From positions 62,001-126,000 of the forward strand of contig JAOTYL010000012.1 of the NCBI GenBank assembly GCA_029861865.1: DNA of 64,000 nt, in the 5' to 3' direction. This document shows, one piece after another, positions 45,401 through 53,441 of this stretch (position 1 is its first letter; every line of letters starts with the position of its first letter). The notes under the pieces are model-generated. The model made no database searches. It saw nothing but the letters and a program-made list of their open reading frames with translations, and was not told the DNA's origin. The position numbers and the translations under genes were made by a program. Source of the stretch: Myxococcales bacterium (lineage in GTDB: Bacteria; Myxococcota_A; Polyangia; Polyangiales; Houyiibacteriaceae).

Positions 45401-48400
45401 AGGCATTCGCCCTCACCGCCGTCGTTGGTGCCGTCATCGCAGAGCTCGGTGCCCTCGATGACGCCGTCGCCGCAGGTCTGTATCGTGAGACAGCCTGGCG
45501 CGCATTGTCCCTGACCGCCGTCGTTCACCCCATCGTCGCAAAGCTCGGTGCCCTCCGCGATGCTGTCGCCGCAGAACTGGAGCTTCGCGCAGCCCGGAAG
45601 GCACTGACCCTCATCGCCATTGTTGACGCCGTCATCGCAGAGCTCGGGCGGTTCGACCACGCCGTCGCCGCAAGAGGCCGGCGAAAGGCAGCCTGGGAGG
45701 CAACCGAGGAGGCCCGTGCCATCGTTGGTGCCGTCGTCGCACTGCTCGGTCCCCTCGGTCACCGCGTCACCGCAGCTCTGGATGCCGAAACACGTGGCAA
45801 GGCACTCGCCCTCGCCGCCGTCGTTGATGCCATCATCACAGACCTCGGTACCCTCGATGACACCGTCGCCGCAAGTCTGTATCGAGAGACACCCTGGCGC
45901 GCACTGGCCTGGATCCCCGTTGTTGACGCCATCGTCGCAGAGCTCGGTGCCCTCCGCGATGCTGTCGCCGCAGAACTGGAGCTTCGCGCAGCCCGGAAGG
46001 CACTGACCCTCATCGCCGTTGTTGACGCCGTCATCGCAGAGCTCGGGCGGTTCGACCACGCCGTCGCCGCAAGAAGCCGGCGCCAGGCAACCAGCGAGGC
46101 AGCCCAATGGGCCGACACCGTTGTTGACGCCGTCGTCGCACTGCTCGGTCCCCTCGGTCACCGCGTCGCCACAGCTCTGAAGCTTCTGACAGGTCGCGAG
46201 GCACTCGCCTTCGCCTCCGTCGTTGATGCCGTCGTCGCAGACCTCGGTGCCCTCAACCACCGCATCGCCGCAGGTCTGGATCGTGAGACACCCTGGCGCG
46301 CACTGACCCTGCCCGCCGTCGTTGACCCCATCGTCGCAAAGCTCGGTGCCTTGGGTGAGGCTATCGCCGCACGATTGGATCCCGACGCAACCGGCCAGGC
46401 ACTCGCCTTCGCCTCCGTCGTTGAAACCGTCGTCACAGATTTCGGGGGCTTCGACCACACCGTCGCCGCAGGCTGCCGGCGCGAGACAACCCGGGAGACA
46501 ACCGAGGAGACCCGTGCCGTCGTTGACGCCGTCGTCGCACTGCTCGGTACCCTCGGTAACCGCATCGCCGCAGGTCTGGATCGTGAAGCAACCCGGCGCA
46601 CACTCGCCTTCGCCACCGTCGTTGAAGCCGTCATCGCAGAGCTCGGTGCCCTCGGCGACGCCGTCGCCGCAGGTCTGAATCGTGAGACACCCTGGCGCGC
46701 ATTGGCCTGGGTCCCCGTTGTTGACGCCGTCGTCGCAGAGCTCGGTGCCTTGGCGCAGATTGTCGCCGCAGACCTGGATGCCGACGCAGTTGGCGAGGCA
46801 CTCGCCTTCGCCGCCATCGTTGGTGCCATCGTCACAAACCTCCGGCACCTCGACCACGCCGTTGCCGCAAGCGGCCGGTGACAAACATCCCGCCAAACAG
46901 CCGAGCGGACCGAGGCCATTGTTGACCCCGTCGTCACACTCTTCGGTGCCTTCAGTGACCGCGTCACCGCAAGTCTGAATCGTCACACAACCCGGCGCGC
47001 ACTCGCCCTCGCCACCGTCATTGAGGCCGTCGTCGCAAAGCTCTTTGCCCTCGGCAACTCCGTCGCCACAGGTTTCGAAGGTCAGGCAACCTGGGGCACA
47101 CTGGCCTGGGTCACCATCGTTGACGCCGTCGTCACAAAGCTCGGTGCCTTGGCGGAGGTTGTCGCCGCAGCTCTGGATGCCGATGCAGCCGGAGAGACAC
47201 TCGCCTTCGCCACCGTCGTTGAAACCGTCGTCGCAGGCTTCGGGAACCTCGATCGTGCCGTTGCCACAGCTCGCAGGCGCTAGACAGCCTGCCAGACAAC
47301 CGAGGGGACCGAGGCCGTTGTTGAGGCCGTCGTCGCATTCCTCGGTGCCTTCGGTGACCGCGTCGCCGCAGGTCTGAATCGAAGTACAACCCGGCGCGCA
47401 CTGGCCCTCGCCGCCATCGTTGAAGCTGTCGTCGCAAAGCTCCGTGCCTTCGACCACGCCGTCGCCGCAATTCTGGAACGTGAGGCAGCCCGGGGCACAT
47501 TGTCCGGGATCACCATTGTTGACCCCGTCGTCGCAAAGCTCCGTGCCCTCGGTGACGTTGTCGCCGCAGCTCTGCACGTCGAAGCACCCTGGAAGACACT
47601 GACCTTCGTCACCATTGTTCACAGCGTCGTCGCAGAACTCGGTGCCGTTGGTGATGCCGTCACCGCACACCTGAATGGCAAGGCAGCCGGCGGTGCACTG
47701 ACCGGAACCGCCGTCGTTGACGCCGTCGTCGCAGACCTCGGTGCCCTGGGTCAAACTGTCGCCACAGCTCTGGACGAGCAAGCACCCGAGGCACTCGCCT
47801 TCGCCACCGTCGTTGACGCCGTCGTCACAGATCTCGGGAACCTCCACGGTGCCGTTGCCGCAGCTCGCGGGAGAGAGACAACCGGGCAGACACCCGAGTG
47901 GACCCGTGCCGTTGTTGACGCCGTCGTCGCACTCTTCGGTGCCCTGGGTCAAGACGTCGCCGCAGACCTGGAAGCCGACGCAATTGGCGAGGCACTCTCC
48001 CTCACCGCCATCGTTGAACCCGTCATCGCAGAACTCGGTGCCCTCGCTGATCCCGTCGCCGCATGTCTGGACACTCGTGCAAGTCAGGCATTCGAGCTCG
48101 CCGCCGTTGTTGACCCCGTCGTCACAAACCTCGGGCGGCTCGGTGATGCCATCGCCACAGCTCGCGGGGAACAAACAACCTGGAAGACAACCAAGCGTAC
48201 CAACGCCATCGTTCTGCCCGTCGTCGCACTCTTCGGTGCCATCGGTGACCGCGTCGCCGCAAAGCTGGAGCTTGAGGCACCCGGGAAGACATTCGTCCTC
48301 GCCACCATTGTTCTGACCGTCGTCGCAGACCTCGGTGCCGTCGGTGATGGCGTCACCACAGGCCTGAACCTTCAAACACCCAGGAAGGCACTCGCCCTCG

Positions 48401-49158
48401 CCACCGTCGTTGGTGCCATCGTCACACACCTCTTGGCGCTCGGCCACGCCGTCGCCGCACAAGGGGCTTGGAAGGCAGGTGACCAAGAATTGCCTGTCCT
48501 GGTCGCAAGCCACGTCGGTGTCGCTGACGTTGAGCAAGATCACATCGGTGCCCACCGAAGTGCAGGTATAGGTCGTCACTGCTGCGCTCGGGGCGGCGAT
48601 CGAACCGAGGGGCGCGCTCCAGTTGATCTGAAGAGGAGCGGTGCCGTCCGGATCGGTCGCCACGACGCTGAGATCGATCGTGTCGCCGAGGAACGCGCTT
48701 GCGCCGACGTCGACATCCTCGATGACCGGACAATAGTTGAGCTGGAACGTGATGTTGACCCCGATGTCGCCTTCCGGAGGATTGTTCACGCTCGTCGAGC
48801 AGGTGAGAATCATGGCCAGGAGAGTCGTCTCGCCCTCGAGGATGTCGAAGTTCGCCGACCCGTCGCAGAAGCGCTCGCCTGTATCCCGGTAGACGCCCAA
48901 CGACAGAGTGTAGTTGGTGGCGGCTGGAAGGGATGTGAGACTGAAGGTTGTCGTATCGCTGGTGACCTCGAGGTTACCAACGATGAAGTCGGGCAACTCG
49001 GTCGGATGCGAGATGATGTATTCGAGCCGATCCGCGCCAATTTCTTCGGCGGACAACTCCACCGTGACACGGACGGAGGTCTGCTGTTGCTCCCCCCCTT
49101 CGGCGCACGCGCTAAGCACGAATGTTAAAGCGACCAAAGCTATGAAGCGTGGACCCAT
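42487..49158 (-). CDS. giant Cys-rich-repeat lipoprotein (60 DUF4215-type repeats)
   Basis: A 2,223-residue surface lipoprotein from ATG 49158 (the frame extends nine codons further). Lipobox VLSAC (Cys18) precedes an N-terminal domain of about 215 residues with an Ig/cadherin-like stretch (LSVVATDPDGTAPLQINWSAP). Then 60 head-to-tail repeats of 31-37 residues follow, each near CGDGVVEGTEVCDDGxNDGG...C..GC with four Cys, the Myxococcus Cys-rich disulfide repeat. Every fourth unit from 12 to 44 is a GTGPLGC variant, so the array has a higher-order period of about 133 residues. It ends on a repeat without a membrane anchor. A rigid, disulfide-stapled, Asp-rich stalk is inferred, perhaps Ca-binding. 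Confidence 0.9.
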   Translation of the reverse strand: MGPRFIALVALTFVLSACAEGGEQQQTSVRVTVELSAEEIGADRLEYIISHPTELPDFIVGNLEVTSDTTTFSLTSLPAATNYTLSLGVYRDTGERFCDGSANFDILEGETTLLAMILTCSTSVNNPPEGDIGVNITFQLNYCPVIEDVDVGASAFLGDTIDLSVVATDPDGTAPLQINWSAPLGSIAAPSAAVTTYTCTSVGTDVILLNVSDTDVACDQDRQFLVTCLPSPLCGDGVAERQEVCDDGTNDGGEGECLPGCLKVQACGDAITDGTEVCDDGQNNGGEDECLPGCLKLQLCGDAVTDGTEECDDGQNDGVGTLGCLPGCLFPASCGDGITEPPEVCDDGVNNGGELECLTCTSVQTCGDGISEGTEFCDDGFNDGGEGECLANCVGFQVCGDVLTQGTEECDDGVNNGTGPLGCLPGCLSPASCGNGTVEVPEICDDGVNDGGEGECLGCLLVQSCGDSLTQGTEVCDDGVNDGGSGQCTAGCLAIQVCGDGITNGTEFCDDAVNNGDEGQCLPGCFDVQSCGDNVTEGTELCDDGVNNGDPGQCAPGCLTFQNCGDGVVEGTELCDDSFNDGGEGQCAPGCTSIQTCGDAVTEGTEECDDGLNNGLGPLGCLAGCLAPASCGNGTIEVPEACDDGFNDGGEGECLSGCIGIQSCGDNLRQGTELCDDGVNDGDPGQCAPGCLTFETCGDGVAEGKELCDDGLNDGGEGECAPGCVTIQTCGDAVTEGTEECDDGVNNGLGPLGCLAGCLSPAACGNGVVEVPEVCDDGTNDGGEGECLANCVGIQVCGDNLRQGTELCDDGVNNGDPGQCAPGCLTIQTCGDGVAEGTELCDDGFNDGGEGECAPGCFTIQTCGDAVTEGTEQCDDGVNDGTGLLGCLPGCLAPAACGDGVVEAPEICDDGFNDGGEGECLAGCVGIQSCGDSLTQGTELCDDGVNDGGQGQCAPGCLTIQTCGDAVVEGTEVCDDGINDGGEGECLATCQKLQSCGDAVTEGTEQCDDGVNNGVGPLGCLAGCLAPASCGDGVVEPPELCDDGVNNGDEGQCLPGCAKLQFCGDSIAEGTELCDDGVNNGDPGQCAPGCLSIQTCGDGVIEGTEVCDDGINDGGEGECLATCFGIQSCGDAVTEGTEQCDDGTNDGTGLLGCLPGCLSPASCGDGVVEPPELCDDGVNNGDEGQCLPGCAKLQFCGDSIAEGTELCDDGVNDGGQGQCAPGCLTIQTCGDGVIEGTELCDDGTNDGGEGECLPTCQKIQSCGDAVTEGTEQCDDGTNDGTGLLGCLPGCTSPAACGNGVVEVPEVCDDGVNDGGEAECLPGCTGLQSCGDSLTQGTELCDDGVNDGGQGQCAPGCLTIQTCGDNVIEGTELCDDGTNDGGEGECLPTCQKIQSCGDAVTEGTEQCDDGTNDGTGLLGCLPGCLSPAACGDGVAEPPELCDDGINNGDEGECLPGCAKLQSCGDSVAEGTEVCDDGTNDGGQGQCAPGCLTIQACGDNTVEGTELCDDGTNDGGEGECLGCTVIQSCGDAITEGTEQCDDGVNDGTGPLGCLAGCTAAANCGNGIPEVPEVCDDGVNDGGEGECLPGCTGLQSCGDNITQGTEFCDDGFNDGGAGECVAGCLSLQNCGDGVANGTEVCDDGTNDGGDNECLAGCTRVQVCGDAVTEGTEACDDGVNNGTGPGLCLPGCAPPANCGDSVTEPPEVCDDGINDGGDLECFACTVIQTCGNAVTEGTEACDDGVNDGTGPLLCLAGCQPPSVCGDSVVEGLEVCDDGTNDGGEGECLGGCGGLQNCGDTVTNGTEACDDGVNDGGEGECVSGCFAIQSCGDAVTNGTEACDDGVNNGTGPLNCLPGCTAPASCGDGIPEPPEVCDDGVNDGGNNECLPGCTGVQTCGDTLVQGTEVCDDGVNDGGPGQCVAGCVGIQVCGDGVPNGTEVCDDGTNDGGEGECLGGCLKVQFCGDNVTEGTELCDDGVNDGTGPRQCLPGCNPPAACGNGTVEGSEVCDDGVNDGGDNECFGCSLVQVCGDGAVEGTEICDDGLNDGGQGECLPGCLGIQNCGNAIAEGTEVCDDGTNDGGPGECLAGCNKLQVCGDGTADGTEACDDGFNDGGDGQCVACAFIQSCGDAVIEGTERCDDGVNDIGGTGPLGCFPGCIIGPATCGDSTPVAPEICDDGINTGGEGLCWFCFTIQSCGDALIQGTEGCDDGVNNGSGPLGCLPACVLP
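42490..48459 (-). repeat. 60-copy ~99-bp coding repeat with 399-bp higher-order period
   Basis: I counted 60 CGD/CGN-starting units in the encoded protein, from base 48459 down to 42490. Blocks of four units recur with 399-base spacing; for example the tract starting at 45571 recurs at 45970 with about one mismatch in 110 bases. This argues for recent segmental duplication of four-unit blocks. Such an array is prone to collapse in short-read assembly, so the true copy number may differ. Confidence 0.85.
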
Positions 49159-49532
49159 AGACGAACCGACACAGATAACGGGCAATACCAGAGCGGGTAC
49201 TCAGGCAAACGGGGACCCCGTTTATCGCAGCAACCGGGGGGTTTTGCCAAGCGCAAAGTCGTCGCAACAGACGACTCTTTGCCCAGTTCAAAGATGTGCG
49301 ATCTTTCTACAGGTACAGCCAACCACTTTCCCTTACACGCGCGTCGCCGGGAAACGAGGTTCACCAACGGTGGGATTGTGACCCACATCACACGTGGTGG
49401 AAATCACGCTACAGCCTGAATGCTTTGTTTTGGTGGCTTGACCGAAGTGGGGAACACCGACCAAGGTTTCGTGCAGGCGCTGGTTCCATGCGCCGACTGG
49501 CCATTTTTGGACATCCTACGGAGTTACGGATC
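49159..49532. other. 374-bp divergent regulatory gap
   Basis: No gene is seen between the giant lipoprotein and the lipoprotein at 49533. The gap holds an AAACGGGG-A-CCCCGTTT perfect palindrome at 49207-49223 and a hairpin with arms GTCGTC/GACGAC (49254-49281), both in the leader of the giant gene. They could be an operator and a structured 5' leader. Open frames in the plus strand reach into the gap but lack coding character. Confidence 0.5.
49207..49223. promoter_or_regulatory. 17-bp perfect palindrome upstream of giant lipoprotein gene
   Basis: AAACGGGG-A-CCCCGTTT. It lies 49-65 bases upstream of the start codon at 49158. The one-base centre makes it a poor RNA hairpin but a good dimer-binding site; an operator is a reasonable reading, without a known regulator. 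Confidence 0.5.
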
Positions 49533-50183
49533 GTGAAGTGTAGTGAGCTTTGTTTGGTGGCGGCTCTCGGCGCCATTGCTGCTTGTGGAGGGGCCAATGC
49601 GGGCCCTCTGATCCCAGCCGGAGAAGGCGGTGCGGGAGGCGCACCTCCGACCGGACAGGGCGTCTTTCGTTTGAATTGTGAGTTCGAGACAGAGGAGCTC
49701 AACCTCCCGATCGAGCTGTTCATCGAGATCGAGCTGTTCATCGAGCTCATGGAACCGTTCTCCCGGACGGACTCTACCGAAGCCACGTTTTCAGCGAGCG
49801 TGACACTTGATAAAGAATCTGTCGCGTCGCTGATCGAGGCGCTGATCGACGCTGGCTTGCCCACCGTGATCGACATCGTATCCGCGTCGGTGACTACAAA
49901 TGTGACCGGCGCAACCCCCGCGACGATGACGGCATCCCTTGGCGGAACTCCGATCAGGTTCGACCTCCAGGCAGACCCCGACGACGACGGGTTGCCCGGA
50001 CCTCATCGATTCGACTTCGACCCTGTGACGGTTACGGCCAACGCGACATCCGAAGCCACAGAGGTCTTCTTTGGGCTCGACTTTGGCGGGATCTCGCTCT
50101 CCCTGGGCAACTTCAACGTCCCCGCGAACTGCGACGATTCCTCGCTGGGTGGGGTCGCGCTGAGGTTCCCGGTCGGACGCTGA
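49533..50183 (+). CDS. predicted lipoprotein of unknown function
   Basis: A 216-residue secreted lipoprotein. GTG 49533 is preceded at nine bases by GGAG and gives a signal peptide ending in AIAAC (Cys18). A short Gly-rich spacer (EGGAGGAPPTG) follows, then a mostly beta-type domain with an acidic amphipathic stretch (LPIELFIEIELFIELMEPF) and Thr/Ala-rich strands. Ends in LGGVALRFPVGR. I recognise no named family. Its last 181 bases overlap, antisense, the 3' end of the membrane-protein gene at 50003. Confidence 0.7.
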   Translation: MKCSELCLVAALGAIAACGGANAGPLIPAGEGGAGGAPPTGQGVFRLNCEFETEELNLPIELFIEIELFIELMEPFSRTDSTEATFSASVTLDKESVASLIEALIDAGLPTVIDIVSASVTTNVTGATPATMTASLGGTPIRFDLQADPDDDGLPGPHRFDFDPVTVTANATSEATEVFFGLDFGGISLSLGNFNVPANCDDSSLGGVALRFPVGR

Positions 50184-51541
50184 CTAAACGTTCGATCGAC
50201 GCAGTACGCGAACGGTCCCTGCGGGCTGTCGACGATCCCCGGCCAACCTTCGGGGAGCGGGCGCAGAGAGGCAGCAACGACGGAGTCCGTGATTGACCAG
50301 ACGGCGGCGGGTCGCTCGTCGACGTTGACGCGCAGATCCCATTTGCGTGGGTCGTAGCGGTACAAGCCGATCAGACCAACCGCGATCGTGAGGATCGCCG
50401 CCAATGCAGCGAGTCGCCTCGAGACCGCGGTCGGGGCGACCAAGCCAAACAGGACAAAACACGAAGCCCACGTCGGGATCGCGGCAAGACGGGGACCAAA
50501 CGCGACGCCTCCCCACCACTTGTAGAACGCGGCGTAGACCACGAGCTGCACGAGGAGCGCAGCCGAGAGGAATTTAGCTCGATTCGTGGAGCGGGCCCCG
50601 GCAACGACCGCGACGATCACGATCGGAGCGAACACCAGGAGACCCCGGTTCGGGCTCACGAAGAGCGCCGCGAAGGCCAGGCCCAAATCCCCTAGGTCGG
50701 AGTGAAACAACCCCTCGCTCCCGGCGTGCGTGATCGATTGGCCGACGGGCCACGGCGTTCCGAACTGTCGAAGGTTCCAGACGACAAACATGCCACACAC
50801 GATCGCCCCCAAGGCGACTGCTGCCGCAACCCCAACTGGCTGGCGCCTTCGGAGCAAGGCCCGACCACAAAGCGCAAAGCCCGCGATCGCGAGAATGCCG
50901 TCCGCGGGACGCAGCAAGCCGGCACTTAGAGAAAGAGCCGCCCCGGCGGCAAGCCAGAGGACGCTGGTCGACTCCTTCGTGCCGCGCGCAAGCGCCAGCC
51001 AAGACGCGGTGAATGCCACACAGGCGACGGTTTGTTGCCAGAGGGCCTGACCGAGGAGACCAGCCCCGCCGAATGAAAGCGCGGCCGTCGCTGCCCCAGC
51101 CAGCGCAATGAGAGGAGGGGCTCGTTGCGCGATCGCCAAGAACAGAAAAAGGCTCGCAAGCGCCACCGCAAGCGCGGCCGACCTTCGCGCGCGCCGCGCC
51201 AAAGTCGCGTCATCGACCACCGACCCGGAATCGAGGGGAAGAGAGGTCAGGGCGCCCCACACGGCCGGTCCGGGGCCCCAGGTCGAAACGAGGCGACTGC
51301 GGTCGGCGGTGACGACGGCGTAGTAAGGGCGCTTTCCGGCCAGCACCTGATCTCGAAGCCAGCCGGCGCCCGCAAGGTCGAAGGAGCGTTCGCATTGGAG
51401 CACGTGCATGCCGACCTTTGCCGGAACCGTATCGCCCCCTTGGGGTCGAAGCGGCGCCGTGAGCGCAAGGCCGAACGGGAGGGCAAAGCTCAGGAACGCC
51501 AAGCCGATGGTGGCTCGAAGCCCTGTGGCGGCCCTAGTCAT
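50003..51541 (-). CDS. polytopic membrane protein, GT-C-like
   Basis: A 512-residue membrane protein with about ten to twelve helices and a conserved-looking N-terminal extracytoplasmic loop (RPQGGDTVPAKVGMHVLQCERSFDLAG). It resembles membrane glycosyltransferases of unknown acceptor. The last ~60 residues (after RTFSQRPTGNLS) are hydrophilic and lie antisense to the 49533 gene, so the original stop may have been lost or the tail is a neutral extension. It overlaps the Tmtc-TPR gene upstream by four bases, implying translational coupling. Confidence 0.65.
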   Translation of the reverse strand: MTRAATGLRATIGLAFLSFALPFGLALTAPLRPQGGDTVPAKVGMHVLQCERSFDLAGAGWLRDQVLAGKRPYYAVVTADRSRLVSTWGPGPAVWGALTSLPLDSGSVVDDATLARRARRSAALAVALASLFLFLAIAQRAPPLIALAGAATAALSFGGAGLLGQALWQQTVACVAFTASWLALARGTKESTSVLWLAAGAALSLSAGLLRPADGILAIAGFALCGRALLRRRQPVGVAAAVALGAIVCGMFVVWNLRQFGTPWPVGQSITHAGSEGLFHSDLGDLGLAFAALFVSPNRGLLVFAPIVIVAVVAGARSTNRAKFLSAALLVQLVVYAAFYKWWGGVAFGPRLAAIPTWASCFVLFGLVAPTAVSRRLAALAAILTIAVGLIGLYRYDPRKWDLRVNVDERPAAVWSITDSVVAASLRPLPEGWPGIVDSPQGPFAYCVDRTFSQRPTGNLSATPPSEESSQFAGTLKLPRESEIPPKSSPKKTSVASDVALAVTVTGSKSNR

Positions 51542-53349
51542 CGCGGAGCCGATCGCCGCGCTCGATCGACCTGATCAACCAGATTCGGCCGAAGTTCGAG
51601 AGCTTGCTCGAACGCCGCTTCGCTTGCCGGGTCGTCACCACGGCGCAGCTCGCAGAGTCCGAGGTTGAAGTGATTGTCGGCGTTGAACGGCTCGAGCGCA
51701 CGAGCTTCTGCGAACGCAGCGCATGCCTCTTCGACTTCACCCGCCTCGAGCGCGACGATCCCGCGCGCGCGTTGGTTGTGTGCCGAGCGGGGCTGATATT
51801 CGCACGCTTTGCGAACTTGCTCGAGACCATCTCGGATCTCACCGCGTCTGGCGAGTAAGAGCCCGAGGTTGGCGTAGGCCTTATGCGCCTCGGGCCGACT
51901 CGCAGCCACGCGCAGCCAGCGGATCGCTTCATCGATACGGCCTTGCTTCTGCAAAATGAGGGCACGTCGATGGTAGAGCCGCCAACGGTCCGTGGCGTTG
52001 GCGGAGCGCTCGAGCCCTTGCGCGACGTGCGCTTCTGCCTGATCGTATTCGCCTTCCTCTTCGGCTTGTGACGCAAGTCGGTGCCATGATTCGACGTGGG
52101 ACGGATGCACAGAGACCGCATGCAAGCGAAGGGCGCGCGATGATTCCCAATGGCCGAGCTGAGTGACGCTCCAGACCGTGCTCGCCACCAACCAACTCAA
52201 ACCGACGACCCACGCGCTACGCCGGGGAAGCCGGACCACGCCAAGCCCCAAGACGAGCAGCAAACCCCAACTCCCAACGAGCAGATAGCGGTCGGCAAGG
52301 AGGTTTTGAAGGGGAAAGACGATGTGACTCACGGGAGCAAGAAAAAGCAACCACCAGCCGAGCCCGAAGTTGGCTGCGTTTCGCCGAGAGCTCTGAAAGA
52401 CTGCGCAGACCGTCAAGAATGAAAAGACCAGCAAACCAAGCAACCCGAGGCCCAGGAGCCCAAAATTCGTAAAGTCGGGGCCCACCGGGTAGGCGATCGA
52501 ATACGGACCGCCGAGCATCATCAGTAAGAGGTACTTACCGTGCACGGTGCACGAGAGGGCGAGCGTCTCAAGAAACCCCCCACCGTGATAGGGCTGCACC
52601 ATGCCGACTGACTGCCCGGCCACATAGATCGGCACGAATACGAGAGCGCCGATGCCCAATGCGCTCGATCCGAGCGTCCAACGACGTCGCGGCACGGCAT
52701 CCGCGGACCATAGTGCGCACATTGCCAGGGCCCCAGCGCCGGCGAGCATGTGGCCCTTGGCAAGCGCCGAAGCGGCTAAGAGGACCAGACAGCCGACGAG
52801 CCGCGCGACGCCGCCCACACGAAGGTAGCGAACCCCGAGGCAGGCTGCGCCAAAGAAAAGCAAGGCTCCGAGGACGCCCTTGCGCTCGGAAAGCCAGGCC
52901 ACCGCCTCGACGTGGACGGGGTGAAGAGCAAACGCCGCACCGACCCACCACGCTAGGCCTCGGTTCTCCAACAACCGGAGCACGAGCGTTGCGGCCAGCG
53001 CACAGACGCCGGCGTAGAGAAGCACTTGGGTCAGGTGATGCCCGGCGAACCGATCGCCCCAAATCGCGAAGTCGAACATCACGGACAGGTCGCGCACCGG
53101 AAGATACTCTGCACCGAGTTGGAGCCGCTGCTCGACGGAAAGATCGAAGAAGACGCGACGAATGCCATCCCAGGTGAGACGGTGCAGGAGGGCATTGTCC
53201 CGGATGAGCCAGGGGTCGTCGTAGCGAATCAACCCGTAACGCGCGGTCGGAAGATAGAGAAGCGCCCCCAACACCCCGACCCAGGCAGGGTGCAAACGAC
53301 CTGCGATCGCCCAAACCTTCGAATCCCCCGATCCGTCGAGCATCCCCAC
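51538..53349 (-). CDS. Tmtc-like glycosyltransferase with C-terminal TPR repeats
   Basis: A 603-residue protein (or 601 from the second Met). About ten N-terminal membrane helices with the Tmtc/GT-C motif HPVHVEAVAWLSERKGVLGALLFF, preceded by an acidic RYDDPWLIRDN loop. The C-terminal ~200 residues contain at least four TPR units (AEEEGEYDQAEAHVAQGLERS, GEVEEACAAFAEARALEPFNADNHFNLGLCELRRGDDPASEAAFEQALELRPN). It probably O-glycosylates secreted proteins or builds an envelope glycan. Coupled by ATGA to the 50003 gene. A shorter paralogue is at 9040. Confidence 0.8.
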   Translation of the reverse strand: MGMLDGSGDSKVWAIAGRLHPAWVGVLGALLYLPTARYGLIRYDDPWLIRDNALLHRLTWDGIRRVFFDLSVEQRLQLGAEYLPVRDLSVMFDFAIWGDRFAGHHLTQVLLYAGVCALAATLVLRLLENRGLAWWVGAAFALHPVHVEAVAWLSERKGVLGALLFFGAACLGVRYLRVGGVARLVGCLVLLAASALAKGHMLAGAGALAMCALWSADAVPRRRWTLGSSALGIGALVFVPIYVAGQSVGMVQPYHGGGFLETLALSCTVHGKYLLLMMLGGPYSIAYPVGPDFTNFGLLGLGLLGLLVFSFLTVCAVFQSSRRNAANFGLGWWLLFLAPVSHIVFPLQNLLADRYLLVGSWGLLLVLGLGVVRLPRRSAWVVGLSWLVASTVWSVTQLGHWESSRALRLHAVSVHPSHVESWHRLASQAEEEGEYDQAEAHVAQGLERSANATDRWRLYHRRALILQKQGRIDEAIRWLRVAASRPEAHKAYANLGLLLARRGEIRDGLEQVRKACEYQPRSAHNQRARGIVALEAGEVEEACAAFAEARALEPFNADNHFNLGLCELRRGDDPASEAAFEQALELRPNLVDQVDRARRSAPR

Positions 53350-53441
53350 GGCTATCCATGTACCGCAGTGCGCGCAGATTCTCTATTACTCTTGGCCCCG
53401 AGCCGGACTCATTGTAGGGTCGCGCGAAGCTAAGGGGGACG

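Noticed and set aside
42490-48459. CRISPR-like or satellite array
   Set aside because: The units are coding, ~99 bases, contiguous without unique spacers, and continue one frame from a lipobox start.
42565-49128. Long plus-strand open frames (430, 591 and 542 residues) across the repeat region
   Set aside because: They are antisense shadows of the 60-unit repeat gene; the repeats lack stops in that frame and give Ala/Val-rich periodic peptides with no signal peptide, family motif or ribosome site.
49186-49330. c-di-GMP (GEMM) riboswitch in the giant-gene leader
   Set aside because: It has GGGCAAA and a hairpin but lacks the GACGCAAAGCC core and the tetraloop-receptor helix, so it does not fit the consensus.
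51538-53349. Plain TPR protein
   Set aside because: The N-terminal two thirds are membrane helices with Tmtc GT-C motifs; TPRs are only the C-terminal third.
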